Part shown: positions 18,786 through 27,147 of the stretch, in pieces
Layout: each line of letters starts with the position of its first letter
How positions within the stretch are numbered: the stretch's first letter is position 1
NCBI RefSeq assembly: GCF_013085465.1
Contig: NZ_CP049838.1
Span: forward strand, 2,728,001 to 2,792,000
Source: Streptomyces asoensis
GTDB lineage: Bacteria > Actinomycetota > Actinomycetes > Streptomycetales > Streptomycetaceae
Direction of reading: 5' to 3'
DNA length: 64,000 bases
Program-made: the position numbers and the translations under genes
Notes under the pieces: generated by a model
Told to the model about the DNA's origin: nothing
What the model saw: the letters and a program-made list of their open reading frames with translations, nothing else
Databases searched by the model: none

Positions 18786-18937
18786 CGCGGACGGCAACAG
18801 CCTGGCCGGCCTGGTGGACGTCCGCACATGTCGCCGCGCGTTTCGGCCATGGTGACCGATCATGAACGGGATTTCACTTGAGGTGAGGCACGGACCCGGG
18901 GAAGATCTCCGCACCAAGGGTGGGAGTTGACGTTGTC

Positions 18938-19417
18938 ATGATCGATGGACCCTATGAGGTGCTCGCGGTGGTGGGCACGCTGACCACGGGGCTGATGGCC
19001 GGGGTCTTCTGCGCCTTCTCGGTCCTGGTGATGCGGGGACTCGCCGCGCTGCCGCCCGCCCAGGGCGTCGCGGCGATGAACGCGATCAACTCCTCCGCGC
19101 TGACACCGGCGTTCATGGTCCTGTTCCTCGGTGCGGCGGCGGTGTGCGCGGTGATCGCCGTGGTGACCTTCGTGCTGTGGCCGGACGACGGGACGGTCCA
19201 CCTGCTGCTGGGCAGCGCGCTGTACCTGTGCGGCGCGTTCGGGGTGACCGTGACGGGCAACGTGCCGCGCAACGAGGTACTGGCGAAGCTGGAACCGGGC
19301 TCGCCGGAGGCCGTCACGTACTGGCCGACCTACCTGCGTGAGTGGACGCGGTGGAACCACCTGCGCGCGGTCGCGTCCGCGGCCTCGGCGGTCGTGTACG
19401 TCCTGGCCCTGGTCTGA
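18938..19417 (+). CDS. DUF1772 (anthrone oxygenase-like) membrane protein
   Basis: 159-aa integral membrane protein with four hydrophobic helices and the DUF1772 pattern: GLMAGVFCAFSVLVMRGLAA at the start, VTVTGNVPRNEVLAKL in the third helix/loop, and TRWNHLRAVASAASAVVYVL at the C terminus. The conserved Asn/Arg and WNHLR residues are present. Some family members are cofactor-free oxygenases; for this one the function is unknown. ATG 18938 was preferred over GTG 18920 because GGGAG sits between them, though its spacing is long. Confidence 0.85.
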   Translation: MIDGPYEVLAVVGTLTTGLMAGVFCAFSVLVMRGLAALPPAQGVAAMNAINSSALTPAFMVLFLGAAAVCAVIAVVTFVLWPDDGTVHLLLGSALYLCGAFGVTVTGNVPRNEVLAKLEPGSPEAVTYWPTYLREWTRWNHLRAVASAASAVVYVLALV

Positions 19418-19568
19418 CCGGACACGGACACCCTGCGGGGCACCGGACGCCCACCGCGGAAAGCGCTGTCCGCCACTCTGCATGGGTGGCCGACGCGACG
19501 TATCGTGGCCGAAAGAGTGCCGCCCGATGACGCTCGGCCTGTCGTACGCGTACGCGAGGAAGACGCCC

Positions 19569-21056
19569 ATGGCCGATCCCAAGGGATTCATGACCACACC
19601 CCGCGAGGACTGGCCCCGGCGGCCGGTCGAGGAGCGGGTGCGGGACTGGGACGAGGTGTACGTCCCCGGGGCGCTGCTGCCCATCGTCAGCAAGCAGGCG
19701 GACCGCTGCATGGACTGCGGCGTCCCGTTCTGTCACGAGGCCTGTCCGCTCGGCAACCTGATCCCCGAGTGGAACGACCTGGTGTCCCGGGAGGACTGGC
19801 GGGCGGCGAGCGACCGGCTGCACGCGACGAACAACTTCCCCGAGTTCACCGGCCGGTTGTGCCCTGCTCCGTGCGAGGCCGGGTGCGTCCTCGCCATCAA
19901 CCAGCCGGCCGTCACCATCAAGAACGTCGAGGCCGCCATCGCCGACCGGGCCTGGGCGGACGGTCTCACGCCGCCGCGACCGCCGGACCGGCTGTCCGGC
20001 AAGACGGTCGCGGTGATCGGTTCCGGGCCCACCGGGCTGGCCGCGGCACAGCAGTTGACCCGGGCCGGGCACACCGTCGCCGTCTACGAGAAGGACGACC
20101 GGATCGGCGGACTGATGCGGTACGGGATCCCCTCCTTCAAGATGGAGAAGCACCACCTGGAGCGGCGGATCGAGCAGATGCGGGCCGAGGGCACGAAGTT
20201 CCGCACCTCGACCACCATCGGGCGGGACGTCATGGCCGCGGATCTGCGGGTCCGCTACGACGCCGTGGTGATCGCCACCGGGGCGACCGAATGGCGGGAA
20301 CTGCACGTTCCGGGGCGGGAGTTGACCGGCATACAGCAGGCGATGGAGTATCTGCCGCTGGCCAACCGGGTGGGCGAGGGCGACCTGGAGTCGTCCCCGA
20401 TGTCCGCCGCCGGAAAGCACGTCGTCATCGTCGGCGGTGGCGACACGGGCGCCGACTGTCTGGGCACGGCGGTGCGCGAGGGCGCCGCGTCCGTGACCCA
20501 GCTGGACATCTACGCGCAGCCCGGTCCTGAACGCGACGAGGACACCGACCCCTGGCCGACGTATCCGAAGATCTACCGGCTCTCGGCGGCGCACGAGGAG
20601 GCGCGCGATCTGGAGTCCGCTCCGGCGGCGGACGCGGACGCGCGGCTGTTCGCGGCGTCCACGCTCCGCTTCACCGGCGACGAAACCGGGCACGTACGGT
20701 CGCTGCACCTCGTCGAGGTCGACGCGCGGCGCAGGCCGGTGGAGGGCACCGCGCGGGCGCTCCCCGCCGACCTCGTGCTGCTGGCCCTCGGCTTCTCCGG
20801 GCCCGACCGGGAGGACGGGCTCGTCGAGCAGCTGGGGCTGACGCTGGAGCCGCGGGGCACGATCGCGCGGGACGCCGACTTCGCGACGAACGTGCCCGGC
20901 GTGTTCGCCGCGGGGGACGCGGCGCGCGGGCAGTCGCTGATCGTGTGGGCCATCGCGGAGGGGCGGGCGGTGGCGTCGGCCGTCGACCGCCATCTGACGG
21001 GGAGTTCACGGCTGCCGTCGCCGATCGGCCCGTACGACCGTCCGATGAGCAGCTAG
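19569..21056 (+). CDS. gltD: Glutamate synthase small subunit-like NADPH oxidoreductase
   Basis: 495-aa GltD-family flavoprotein. N-terminal cysteine cluster DRCMDCGVPFCHEACPLGN for two [4Fe-4S] clusters, FAD site VAVIGSGPTGLAAAQQL, NADPH site VVIVGGGDTGADCLGTA and the C-terminal FAD closure NVPGVFAAGDAARGQSLIVW. In a complete glutamate synthase this subunit passes NADPH electrons to GltB, but no gltB lies here. It is thus a stand-alone paralogue that may serve another partner or a GltB encoded elsewhere. ATG 19569 is preceded by AGGAAG and starts the typical MADPKGFM. Confidence 0.92.
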   Translation: MADPKGFMTTPREDWPRRPVEERVRDWDEVYVPGALLPIVSKQADRCMDCGVPFCHEACPLGNLIPEWNDLVSREDWRAASDRLHATNNFPEFTGRLCPAPCEAGCVLAINQPAVTIKNVEAAIADRAWADGLTPPRPPDRLSGKTVAVIGSGPTGLAAAQQLTRAGHTVAVYEKDDRIGGLMRYGIPSFKMEKHHLERRIEQMRAEGTKFRTSTTIGRDVMAADLRVRYDAVVIATGATEWRELHVPGRELTGIQQAMEYLPLANRVGEGDLESSPMSAAGKHVVIVGGGDTGADCLGTAVREGAASVTQLDIYAQPGPERDEDTDPWPTYPKIYRLSAAHEEARDLESAPAADADARLFAASTLRFTGDETGHVRSLHLVEVDARRRPVEGTARALPADLVLLALGFSGPDREDGLVEQLGLTLEPRGTIARDADFATNVPGVFAAGDAARGQSLIVWAIAEGRAVASAVDRHLTGSSRLPSPIGPYDRPMSS

Positions 21057-21130
21057 GCCGGGACGTCCAGGACAGGGCACCGGACAGGGCACGAACGTGG
21101 CGTCGGGACAGCACGCGGGGCCGGATCGTT

Positions 21131-21628
21131 TCAGCGGCGCTCGTCCGTCCCGGCCACCTTCCCCGTCGCCAGGGCCACCCTGTTCCAGGTGTTGATCGTG
21201 CAGATCAGGGCCAGCACCTGCGCCAGCTCCTGCTCGTCGAAGCGGGCGGCGGCCTCGGCGTAGACGTCGTCCGGGACGCCGCCGTCGGCCACCAGTGTGA
21301 CGGCCTCCGTCAGGGCCAGGGCCGCCTGCTCCTTCTCGGTGAAGAAGTGGCGGGCCTCGCGCCAGACGGCGACCATGTGCAGCCGCTCCTCGCTCTCGCC
21401 GGCCTTGCGGGCGTCGCCCGTGTGCATGTGAAGGCAGTACGCGCAGTGGTTGAGGTGCGAGGCGCGGATCTGGATCAGTTCGACGAGGGCCGGGTCGAGG
21501 CCCTCGCGGGCGGCGGCGTCGAAGCCGATCAGGGCGCGGAACGCCTTGCCGGCGGTCTTCCCGAAGTCGAGGCGGGACCGTCCTGCCACCGCTGCCGCCC
21601 CATCCGTACCCGTCGTGTTCGTTGTCAT
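21131..21628 (-). CDS. Carboxymuconolactone decarboxylase/AhpD-like protein
   Basis: 165-aa all-helical CMD/AhpD family protein. The redox motif is HLNHCAYCLHMH, giving the Cys-X2-Cys and the downstream His used for peroxidase-type chemistry, preceded by the LVELIQIRASH helix. GAGGG precedes ATG 21628. Divergently transcribed from a MocR regulator with only 47 bp between the start codons, so that regulator probably controls it. Likely role: peroxide or aldehyde detoxification, by family. Confidence 0.92.
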   Translation of the reverse strand: MTTNTTGTDGAAAVAGRSRLDFGKTAGKAFRALIGFDAAAREGLDPALVELIQIRASHLNHCAYCLHMHTGDARKAGESEERLHMVAVWREARHFFTEKEQAALALTEAVTLVADGGVPDDVYAEAAARFDEQELAQVLALICTINTWNRVALATGKVAGTDERR

Positions 21629-21637
21629 GTCCCTCAA

Positions 21638-21665
21638 CCTACGGGTCGGAAAGGACCCCTGTAGG
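21638..21665. promoter_or_regulatory. Divergent promoter/operator between the AhpD-like gene and the MocR gene
   Basis: Imperfect inverted repeat: CCTACGGGTC, 6 nt, then GACCCCTGTAGG. It fills most of the 47-bp space between the two start codons. A -10-like TAGGGT at 21662-21667 lies 8 bp before the MocR ATG. Plausible MocR operator; not proven. Confidence 0.5.
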
Positions 21666-21675
21666 GTGCATTTTC

Positions 21676-23133
21676 ATGGTGGATTCGTGGGTCAATTCCG
21701 CGGAGCGGATCGGCGCCGACCTGCATGTGGAGCTGGCCGGTCCGGGCGGTCGGCGGGCCGCCCTGATCCGGGCGCTGCGCGAGGCCGTGCGCGGCGGACG
21801 CCTGCCTCCCGGCACCCGGCTGCCGCCGTACCGTTCACTCGCCGCCGACCTCGGCGTCGCCCGCAACACGGTGGCCGACGCGTACGCCGAGCTCGTCGCG
21901 GAGGGCTGGCTGACCGCCCGGCAGGGATCCGGTACGCGGGTCGCCGACCGGACCGAACCCCTGCGGCCCGTACAGCGCACGCCCGTCAAGGCACCGCCCC
22001 GCGCGCGTGGCCCCCGGCACGACCTGCGGCAGGGCACCCCGGACGCGTCGTCGTTCCCGCGCGCGGCCTGGCTGACCTCCTACCGGCGGGCCGTCCAGCA
22101 GGCACCCAACGAGGTGTTCGGTCCCGGTGACCCGGCCGGCCGCCGGGAACTGCGGGAGGCCCTCACCGAGTACCTGGCACGCGCGCGTGGCGTGCGCACC
22201 GAGCCCGAGCGCATCGTGATCTGCTCGGGCTTCGCCCATGCGCTGCGGCTCCTGTTCGGCCCGGGCAGCGGGCTCCCGCGCGGTCCGCTGGCCGTGGAGG
22301 CGTACGGCCTGGACTTCCACCGGGGGCTGCTGGCGGCGGCGGGCGTGCGGACGACTCCGCTGCCCCTGGACGCGGACGGGGCGCGCGTGGAGCGGCTGGA
22401 TCGCGAGCGGGCGGTGCTGCTCACTCCCGCGCACCAGTTCCCGACCGGTGGTCCCCTGCACGCGAGCCGCCGGACCGCCGTGATCGACTGGGCACGCGCG
22501 CGTGGCGGGGTTCTCCTCGAGGACGACTACGACGGGGAGTTCCGCTACGACCGCAAGCCCGTCGGCGCCGTTCAGGGGCTCGATCCCGAGCGGGTGATCT
22601 ACCTCGGCTCGGTCAGCAAGAGCCTGTCGCCCGCGCTGCGGCTGGGCTGGATGGTGCTGCCCGAGCGGTACGTCGACGGTGTCCTCGCGGCCAAGGGCGA
22701 GCGGGAGGCCTGGGCGAGTGTCCTGGATCAGCTGAGTCTGGCCGACCTCATCGTGTCCGGGGCGTACGACCGTCATGTACGGCGCATGCGGCAGCGTTAC
22801 CGCGGTCGCCGGGACCGGCTGGTCGAGGCGCTCACCGCGCAGGCGCCGCATGTCGAGGTCACCGGCGTCGCGGCCGGTCTCCACGCGGTGCTGCGGCTGC
22901 CGCCCGGCACCGAGCGGTCCGCGCTCAAGGCGGCCGCCTGGCAGGGCGTGGCGCTGGACGGCCTGGCCTCCTTCCGGCATCCGGCGACCGACATGACGCC
23001 GGAGGACGGGCTCGTCGTCGGCTACGCGACGCCGCCGGAGCACGCCTACGCGGCGGCGCTGGACGCGCTGTGCCGGATCCTGCCGCCGCCGAACGGGCGG
23101 CGGCGCCCCGCCCTCGAATGGGGCGCGCCGTAG
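21676..23133 (+). CDS. MocR-type (GntR/aminotransferase) transcriptional regulator
   Basis: 485-aa PdxR/MocR protein. The N-terminal winged helix-turn-helix (LIRALREAVRGGRLPPGTRL ... NTVADAYAELVAEGWL, residues about 30-90) is joined to a fold-type I aminotransferase domain. The PLP lysine is in the motif YLGSVSKSLSPALRLGWM and the Asp that contacts the pyridine ring is in LLEDDYDGEFRYDRK. Such proteins use PLP or an amino-acid adduct as effector and often control vitamin B6 or a divergent gene. ATG 21676 sits very close to a -10-like box, so the mRNA may be almost leaderless. Confidence 0.93.
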   Translation: MVDSWVNSAERIGADLHVELAGPGGRRAALIRALREAVRGGRLPPGTRLPPYRSLAADLGVARNTVADAYAELVAEGWLTARQGSGTRVADRTEPLRPVQRTPVKAPPRARGPRHDLRQGTPDASSFPRAAWLTSYRRAVQQAPNEVFGPGDPAGRRELREALTEYLARARGVRTEPERIVICSGFAHALRLLFGPGSGLPRGPLAVEAYGLDFHRGLLAAAGVRTTPLPLDADGARVERLDRERAVLLTPAHQFPTGGPLHASRRTAVIDWARARGGVLLEDDYDGEFRYDRKPVGAVQGLDPERVIYLGSVSKSLSPALRLGWMVLPERYVDGVLAAKGEREAWASVLDQLSLADLIVSGAYDRHVRRMRQRYRGRRDRLVEALTAQAPHVEVTGVAAGLHAVLRLPPGTERSALKAAAWQGVALDGLASFRHPATDMTPEDGLVVGYATPPEHAYAAALDALCRILPPPNGRRRPALEWGAP

Positions 23134-23182
23134 GGCGTCCCACGGACGTCCCACGGCGCGCATGCCCCCGGATACGGCGGCC

Positions 23183-24026
23183 TCAGAGCTTGCGGGCCAC
23201 CGCCCCGTACCCCGGGATCACGCCGTCGTCCTGTCCCGGCACCGGTTCACCGAGCTCGGGGTGCCACTCGGGCACCACCGCGACGCCGGGTTCGACCAGG
23301 TCGAGCCCGTCGAAGAAGCGGGTGAACTCCTCGCGGGACCGCAGGGCGAGGGTGACGCCCGCCGCCTTCAGCTTCGCCGTGGCCGCCGCCGACTCCTCCG
23401 GGGAGAAGTCCGCGGTGGCGTGGGTCATCATCAGGTAGCTGCCGGAGGGCAGTGCGGCGAGCAGCCGGTCCACCAGCTCGTGCGCGCCGTCCTCGTCGGA
23501 GACGAAGTGCAGCAGCGCGACCAGTGACAGCGCCACCGGCCGGCTGAGGTCCAGGATCTTCCGGGCCCCCTCGATGATGGCGTCCGGATCACGGACGTCC
23601 GCCTGGAGGTACTCCGTGACGCCCTCCGACGTGCTGCGCAGCAGGGCGGCCGCGTGGGCCAGGACGATCGGGTCGTTGTCGCAGTAGACCACCCGGGCGT
23701 CCGGCGCGATCTGCTGAGCGACCTGGTGCAGGTTGGGCTCGGTCGGGATGCCCGTGCCGACGTCCAGGAACTGCCGTACGCCGTTCCTGGCCAGCCAGCG
23801 GGTGGAGCGGTGCATGAAGGCCCGGTTGACTCGTGCCATCACCGGCACGCGCGGGTCGAGGGCGAGCATCTGCCGGCCCTCCCCCACTGCCTTAAGGGCG
23901 TGGGCGGTACCCCCACTCGTCGACGGGGTAGTTGTCCTTCCCGCCGAGGTACCAGTCGTACATCCGTGCGGGATGGGGCTTGCTGGTGTCGATCTCGACG
24001 GCTCCGGTGGGGTCCTGCCCGGTCAT
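23183..24026 (-). pseudogene. S-adenosyl methyltransferase family (DUF574) gene with frameshift
   Basis: The N-terminal part translates from ATG 24026 as MTGQDPTGAVEIDTSKPHPA and then RMYDWYLGGKDNYPVDE, the usual start of this Streptomyces family, but it runs into TAA at 23892. The rest, from about 23887 (GRQMLALDPRVPVMARVNRA ... FLDVGTGIPTEPNLHQVA ... VVYCDNDPIVL), is in another frame offset by one. Between them is an extra palindromic segment of about 34-37 nt (around 23880-23917). Re-initiation at GTG 23887 could still give a 234-aa protein lacking the first helix pair. So either a pseudogene or a truncated enzyme. Confidence 0.85.
23881..23917. repeat. Small palindromic insertion within the methyltransferase gene
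   Basis: Two perfect copies of CCCCCACT (23881-23888 and 23910-23917) stand 29 nt apart. Between them lies an imperfect palindrome centred on TTAA at 23892-23895 (CCCAC .. CC-TTAA-GG .. GTGGG) and a GGTACC site. The net change is +1 relative to the reading frame. It resembles short palindromic repeats that I recall in Streptomyces intergenic DNA; its copy number was not checked. Confidence 0.65.
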
Positions 24027-24100
24027 GAGGCACTCCGTAAGCATGTGACGGGAATGGTGTTCAAGTCAGTACCAAATTAAGGAAGTTGAGCAAAGCAAGG

Positions 24101-24152
24101 GCGGGTGGGCGAAGACGGGCGGGCGAAGACGGGTGGGCGAAGACGGGTGGGG
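24101..24152. repeat. Short tandem repeat, about 14 bp unit
   Basis: Three and a half copies of a unit like GGGTGGGCGAAGAC in the 160-bp gap between the DUF397 stop and the broken methyltransferase start. No gene is seen here. Confidence 0.85.
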
Positions 24153-24186
24153 GGTGAGCTGAGCAAGAAGTGCCAGGCAGGTCCGT

Positions 24187-24462
24187 TCAGGACAGCAGGA
24201 AGTCCGCCTCCCCCGCCTTGGCTCCCTCGATGAAGGCCGTCATCTCGTCGGAGGTGTAGATCAGCGCCGGTCCGTCGGGATCGGTGGACTGCCGGACGGC
24301 GATCCGGCCGTCGGCGAGCTTCATCGCTTCCAGGCAGTTGCCTCCGTTGCCGCCGCTCCACGGCTTGTGCCAGCCCTCGCTGCCCAGCTCCCGGGCGGGC
24401 ATGCCGTTGTAGATCCGCTGAGCGCGGACCCTCGGCCTGGACTGGGTCCTGATGTGATTCAT
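24187..24462 (-). CDS. DUF397 domain-containing protein
   Basis: 91-aa small protein. The DUF397 core is clear: GWHKPWSGGNGGNCLEAMKL, then DGRIAVRQSTDPDGPALIY and FIEGAKAGEADFLL. The N terminus is longer and more basic than usual (residues 1-25, RTQSRPRVRAQR). It directly abuts the upstream regulator: the regulator TGA is followed by this ATG. In Streptomyces these proteins pair with DUF5753 XRE regulators and probably act as antagonists or co-factors, as in WhiJ/AbaA-type modules. Confidence 0.92.
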   Translation of the reverse strand: MNHIRTQSRPRVRAQRIYNGMPARELGSEGWHKPWSGGNGGNCLEAMKLADGRIAVRQSTDPDGPALIYTSDEMTAFIEGAKAGEADFLLS

Positions 24463-25323
24463 TCACAACTCCTTGCGGAGATCCCGGAGGATCTCCTTCG
24501 TGCGATGTGCAGTAGCGGCCTGCGCCGCCATGCGGTCCATGACCTCGAGGTGGGTCGCCACCTCGGTGCGGGCGTCGAGATAGACGGCGCCGGTCAGGTA
24601 CTCGCTGTAGACCATGTCCGGAAGCTCCGGCATGGCGAATCGGAACAGCACGAAGGGCCCGTACGTGCCCGGATGCGGCCCGTTCTCGAACGGGGCGACC
24701 TGCAACGTCACATTGGGCAGCTTCGCGACCTCGAGCAGGGTGTCGATCTGCGCGCGCATCACCTCCGGGCCGCCGACCGGGCGACGCAGCACCGTCTCGT
24801 CCATCACGACCCACAGTCGGGGGGCGTCCTGACGAGTGAGCAGGTCCTGGCGTTGTATGCGCAGGTCGACGAGGCGCTCGATGTCCTCCGGGCGGGTCTG
24901 GCCGATGGCGCCGGACCTCAGGACACCGCGCGCGTAGTCCTTGGTCTGGAGCAGGCCGGGCACGAAGTGGGGCTCGTACTGGCGGATCAGGGCGGCGGCG
25001 CCCTCGAGGCTGACGTGCATCGAGAACCAGCCGGGCAGGACGTCGTGGAACCGCTGCCACCAGCCCGGCTTGTTCGCGTCCTCGGCGAGCTGGACGAAGC
25101 CCTCGGCCTCCTCGTCGGTGACCCCGTAGGCCTTCAGCAGCAGCTGGAGGTACGGAATCTTGAGGCTGACCTCGGCCATCTCCATACGACGGACCGTGGC
25201 GGGCGCGACACGCAGGATGCGGGCGGCTTCCTCGCGCTTGAGCCCGGCGCGTTCCCGCAGGTCCAGCAGGCGCCGACCGAGGACTACCTGTCCGACCGTC
25301 GGCGCGGACCGCGGTTCGCTCAC
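24463..25323 (-). CDS. XRE-family regulator with DUF5753 domain (WhiJ/AbaA type)
   Basis: 286-aa DNA-binding protein. An N-terminal helix-turn-helix (residues about 10-65, LGRRLLDLRERAGLKREEAA then ATVRRMEMAEVSLKIPYLQ) is followed by a DUF5753 domain (FHDVLPGWFSMHVSLEGAAA ... HFVPGLLQTKDYARGVL ... PFENGPHPGTYGPFVLFRF). GTG 25323 follows GGAGGTGGAGC, a strong ribosome site. Divergent from the ATP-binding gene across 266 bp that contain two inverted repeats. Three-part clusters of this type influence sporulation or antibiotic timing. Confidence 0.93.
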   Translation of the reverse strand: MSEPRSAPTVGQVVLGRRLLDLRERAGLKREEAARILRVAPATVRRMEMAEVSLKIPYLQLLLKAYGVTDEEAEGFVQLAEDANKPGWWQRFHDVLPGWFSMHVSLEGAAALIRQYEPHFVPGLLQTKDYARGVLRSGAIGQTRPEDIERLVDLRIQRQDLLTRQDAPRLWVVMDETVLRRPVGGPEVMRAQIDTLLEVAKLPNVTLQVAPFENGPHPGTYGPFVLFRFAMPELPDMVYSEYLTGAVYLDARTEVATHLEVMDRMAAQAATAHRTKEILRDLRKEL

Positions 25324-25537
25324 GCTCCACCTCCACGAAGAGCCCGGCCGGTCACGCGGAGGCCGCACGAGCCCCGACCCGGCCGGTCACGAAAAGAATC
25401 CCGACAGCCCTACGGCGCCGCTCGAAGATCAATTCGAAGGTCTGTACGAATCCGTACGGATCTTCACCGATCCCAATTGGCGCCGTTCAACGTGCTGTTG
25501 CGAGCAGTGTGCCACGGCCCCCCACCGCGTCACACAG

Positions 25538-25558
25538 CACTCTGCATTTTTCAGAGTG
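25538..25558. promoter_or_regulatory. Inverted repeat, perfect 7-bp arms
   Basis: CACTCTG, 7-nt T-rich spacer, CAGAGTG, in the otherwise GC-rich divergent region between the XRE regulator and the ATP-binding gene. The second arm overlaps the next repeat. Candidate operator for the XRE regulator. Confidence 0.6.
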
Positions 25559-25577
25559 ACACTTGCCAAGTGTTCAC
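25556..25577. promoter_or_regulatory. Second inverted repeat next to the start of the ATP-binding gene
   Basis: GTGACACTTG followed by CCAAGTGTTCAC: a near-perfect palindrome with a single-base bulge, ending 12 bp before GTG 25590. With the repeat at 25538 it forms a side-by-side pair of sites, suggesting cooperative binding. Confidence 0.55.
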
Positions 25578-25589
25578 GGCGGGGAGATA

Positions 25590-26543
25590 GTGGCAAGCGT
25601 GATTCCGTCCGCGCCCTTAGGAACAGACGCCGCCGCAGGCCGCCCCCAGGGTCTCGGTGCCAGCGCGGGAGCAGGCCCAGACCAGGCCGCTGCCGAGCGC
25701 CGGTTCCGATTCGAACTGGCCGCCCATCCGGGTTCCCCCGCCCAGGCCAGACGCCTGACGAGGGCCCGGCTGACCGGCTGGTCGGTGTGCGAGGACACCT
25801 GCGACACCGCCGCCCTGGTCATATCCGAGCTGGTCACCAACGCCATCGTGCACACCGCGAGCGACGTCGTCGTCTGCGAGCTGCACGACGGCGACGACCT
25901 GGTCCGCATAGCCGTGCGCGACGAGGGGTGCGCGCCGGGTGAGCCCCATCCCTCCCCGCAGCGCCCCGAGGAGGAGCACGGGAGGGGACTGCTCCTCGTC
26001 GAAGCCCTCTGTCACGCCTGGGGCGCCCATGAGCACGGGCCCGGCCTGCTGGTCTGGGCCGACCTGACCCGCAAGGCCGACGCTCTCCGCGATCCCGCCG
26101 AGCCCTGCAACAGCCTGGACACGGCCGAGCCGCACCACGCCGACCTGGGCGAGCTGCTCGACACGCTGGACGAGTTCCACGACGGTCCCGCCCAGCCGCA
26201 CACCGGTCCGGCCGGGCCCCGCAACGACCTCGGCTGGGGCTCCCGCCCGAAGCCCGGACCGTCCGACGGCCCGGGCGACGAGGACGAGCAGGCCGAGCAG
26301 TGGTACCGCGCCATGGCCGGCCGGGCCGCCGGCCGGCCCCACCCCGTGCCGCCGGCCGTACCCGCCGCGACCTCCGCCAAGCCCGCACCCGCCGCCGACG
26401 GTCCGGCCCCCCGCGTTGCGCCGCAGTGGCACCGCGCCGCCGGCGGCCACGGCGGGTACGAGGGCGGCCGCGACGGACGACCGGCCGGCCACTCCGCCGG
26501 ACCCCTCCCGCTCGAGCACGGGCGCGAGCGGGGAAGGGCATGA
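25590..26543 (+). CDS. ATP-binding regulatory protein (HATPase/anti-sigma-like)
   Basis: 317-aa protein with a GHKL-type ATPase domain at residues about 35-165: ALVISELVTNAIVHT (N box), VRIAVRDEGCAP (G1 box), GRGLLLVEALCHAWG (G2 box). This is the SpoIIAB/RsbW-like form common in Streptomyces. The C-terminal half is a Pro/Ala/Gly/His-rich disordered region. GTG 25590 was chosen over TTG 25563 because GGGGAG precedes it at good distance. Its stop overlaps the next start (ATGA). With the divergent regulator and DUF397 it forms the third member of a WhiJ/AbaA-type cluster. Confidence 0.88.
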   Translation: MASVIPSAPLGTDAAAGRPQGLGASAGAGPDQAAAERRFRFELAAHPGSPAQARRLTRARLTGWSVCEDTCDTAALVISELVTNAIVHTASDVVVCELHDGDDLVRIAVRDEGCAPGEPHPSPQRPEEEHGRGLLLVEALCHAWGAHEHGPGLLVWADLTRKADALRDPAEPCNSLDTAEPHHADLGELLDTLDEFHDGPAQPHTGPAGPRNDLGWGSRPKPGPSDGPGDEDEQAEQWYRAMAGRAAGRPHPVPPAVPAATSAKPAPAADGPAPRVAPQWHRAAGGHGGYEGGRDGRPAGHSAGPLPLEHGRERGRA

Positions 26544-26986
26544 GCGCGGTCTACGGTCGGGCTCCGCTGCTGACCCTCGACACACTCGTCCGCCTCCAGC
26601 GCGGGCCGGGCGGTGCGCACACCCCCGAGCCGCCGCGCCGGCTGGCCGTGCCCGACGGCATGACGGCCCCGCTGGGCTGCGACGCCGTCTCCGTCCCCGC
26701 CCGCCTCGGCCCGCTGCTCATGCCGCGCCTGCCGCGCGTGGGGTGCGTCTACGCCGACGAGGCGCGCTGGTGGTGGCTGGTGCCCTCCGACTCCGACTAC
26801 GCCCTGGAGTGGCCCGCCCCCGCGCACTACGCCACAGGCGCCCTCCTGCCGGACTCACCGCACGTCCCCGGCCTCGTCCACCGGCCGGACGGCACGCTTC
26901 CGTACACCCCGCCGATCCCCCTCTACCTGGCCCTGTGCCGCCTCACGGGCACGACGCCCACCTGGTCACGGGCGATCAGCGCCTAG
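26540..26986 (+). CDS. Hypothetical protein translationally coupled to the ATP-binding protein
   Basis: 148-aa protein with no motif that I recognise. Visible features: no signal peptide or membrane helix, a conserved-looking core GCVYADEARWWWLVPSDSDY with four aromatic residues, and a Pro-rich second half (PGLVHRPDGTLPYTPPIPLY). The ATG overlaps the preceding TGA, so both proteins are probably made in step. A partner or modulator of the ATP-binding protein is the simplest guess. Confidence 0.8.
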   Translation: MSAVYGRAPLLTLDTLVRLQRGPGGAHTPEPPRRLAVPDGMTAPLGCDAVSVPARLGPLLMPRLPRVGCVYADEARWWWLVPSDSDYALEWPAPAHYATGALLPDSPHVPGLVHRPDGTLPYTPPIPLYLALCRLTGTTPTWSRAISA

Positions 26987-27100
26987 GCCGCGTCTGACAA
27001 TTCCCGCCGGGCCTCCGCGAGCCGGTCCCGGAGCCGTCCCGGCGCACGCCCGCGCGTCCCGGCTCTCCCGCCCCGCGCCCTGCCCTCACCCGTCTCGTCC

Positions 27101-27130
27101 CGCGATAGTGGCCCTTCGTCGACTATCGCG
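27101..27130. promoter_or_regulatory. Inverted repeat in front of the ABC exporter gene
   Basis: CGCGATAGT, 12 nt, ACTATCGCG: perfect 9-bp arms ending 17 bp before GTG 27148. This is the usual position and shape of a repressor operator. The cognate regulator is not evident nearby. Confidence 0.6.
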
Positions 27131-27147
27131 ATCGGGGGAGGCCGACG

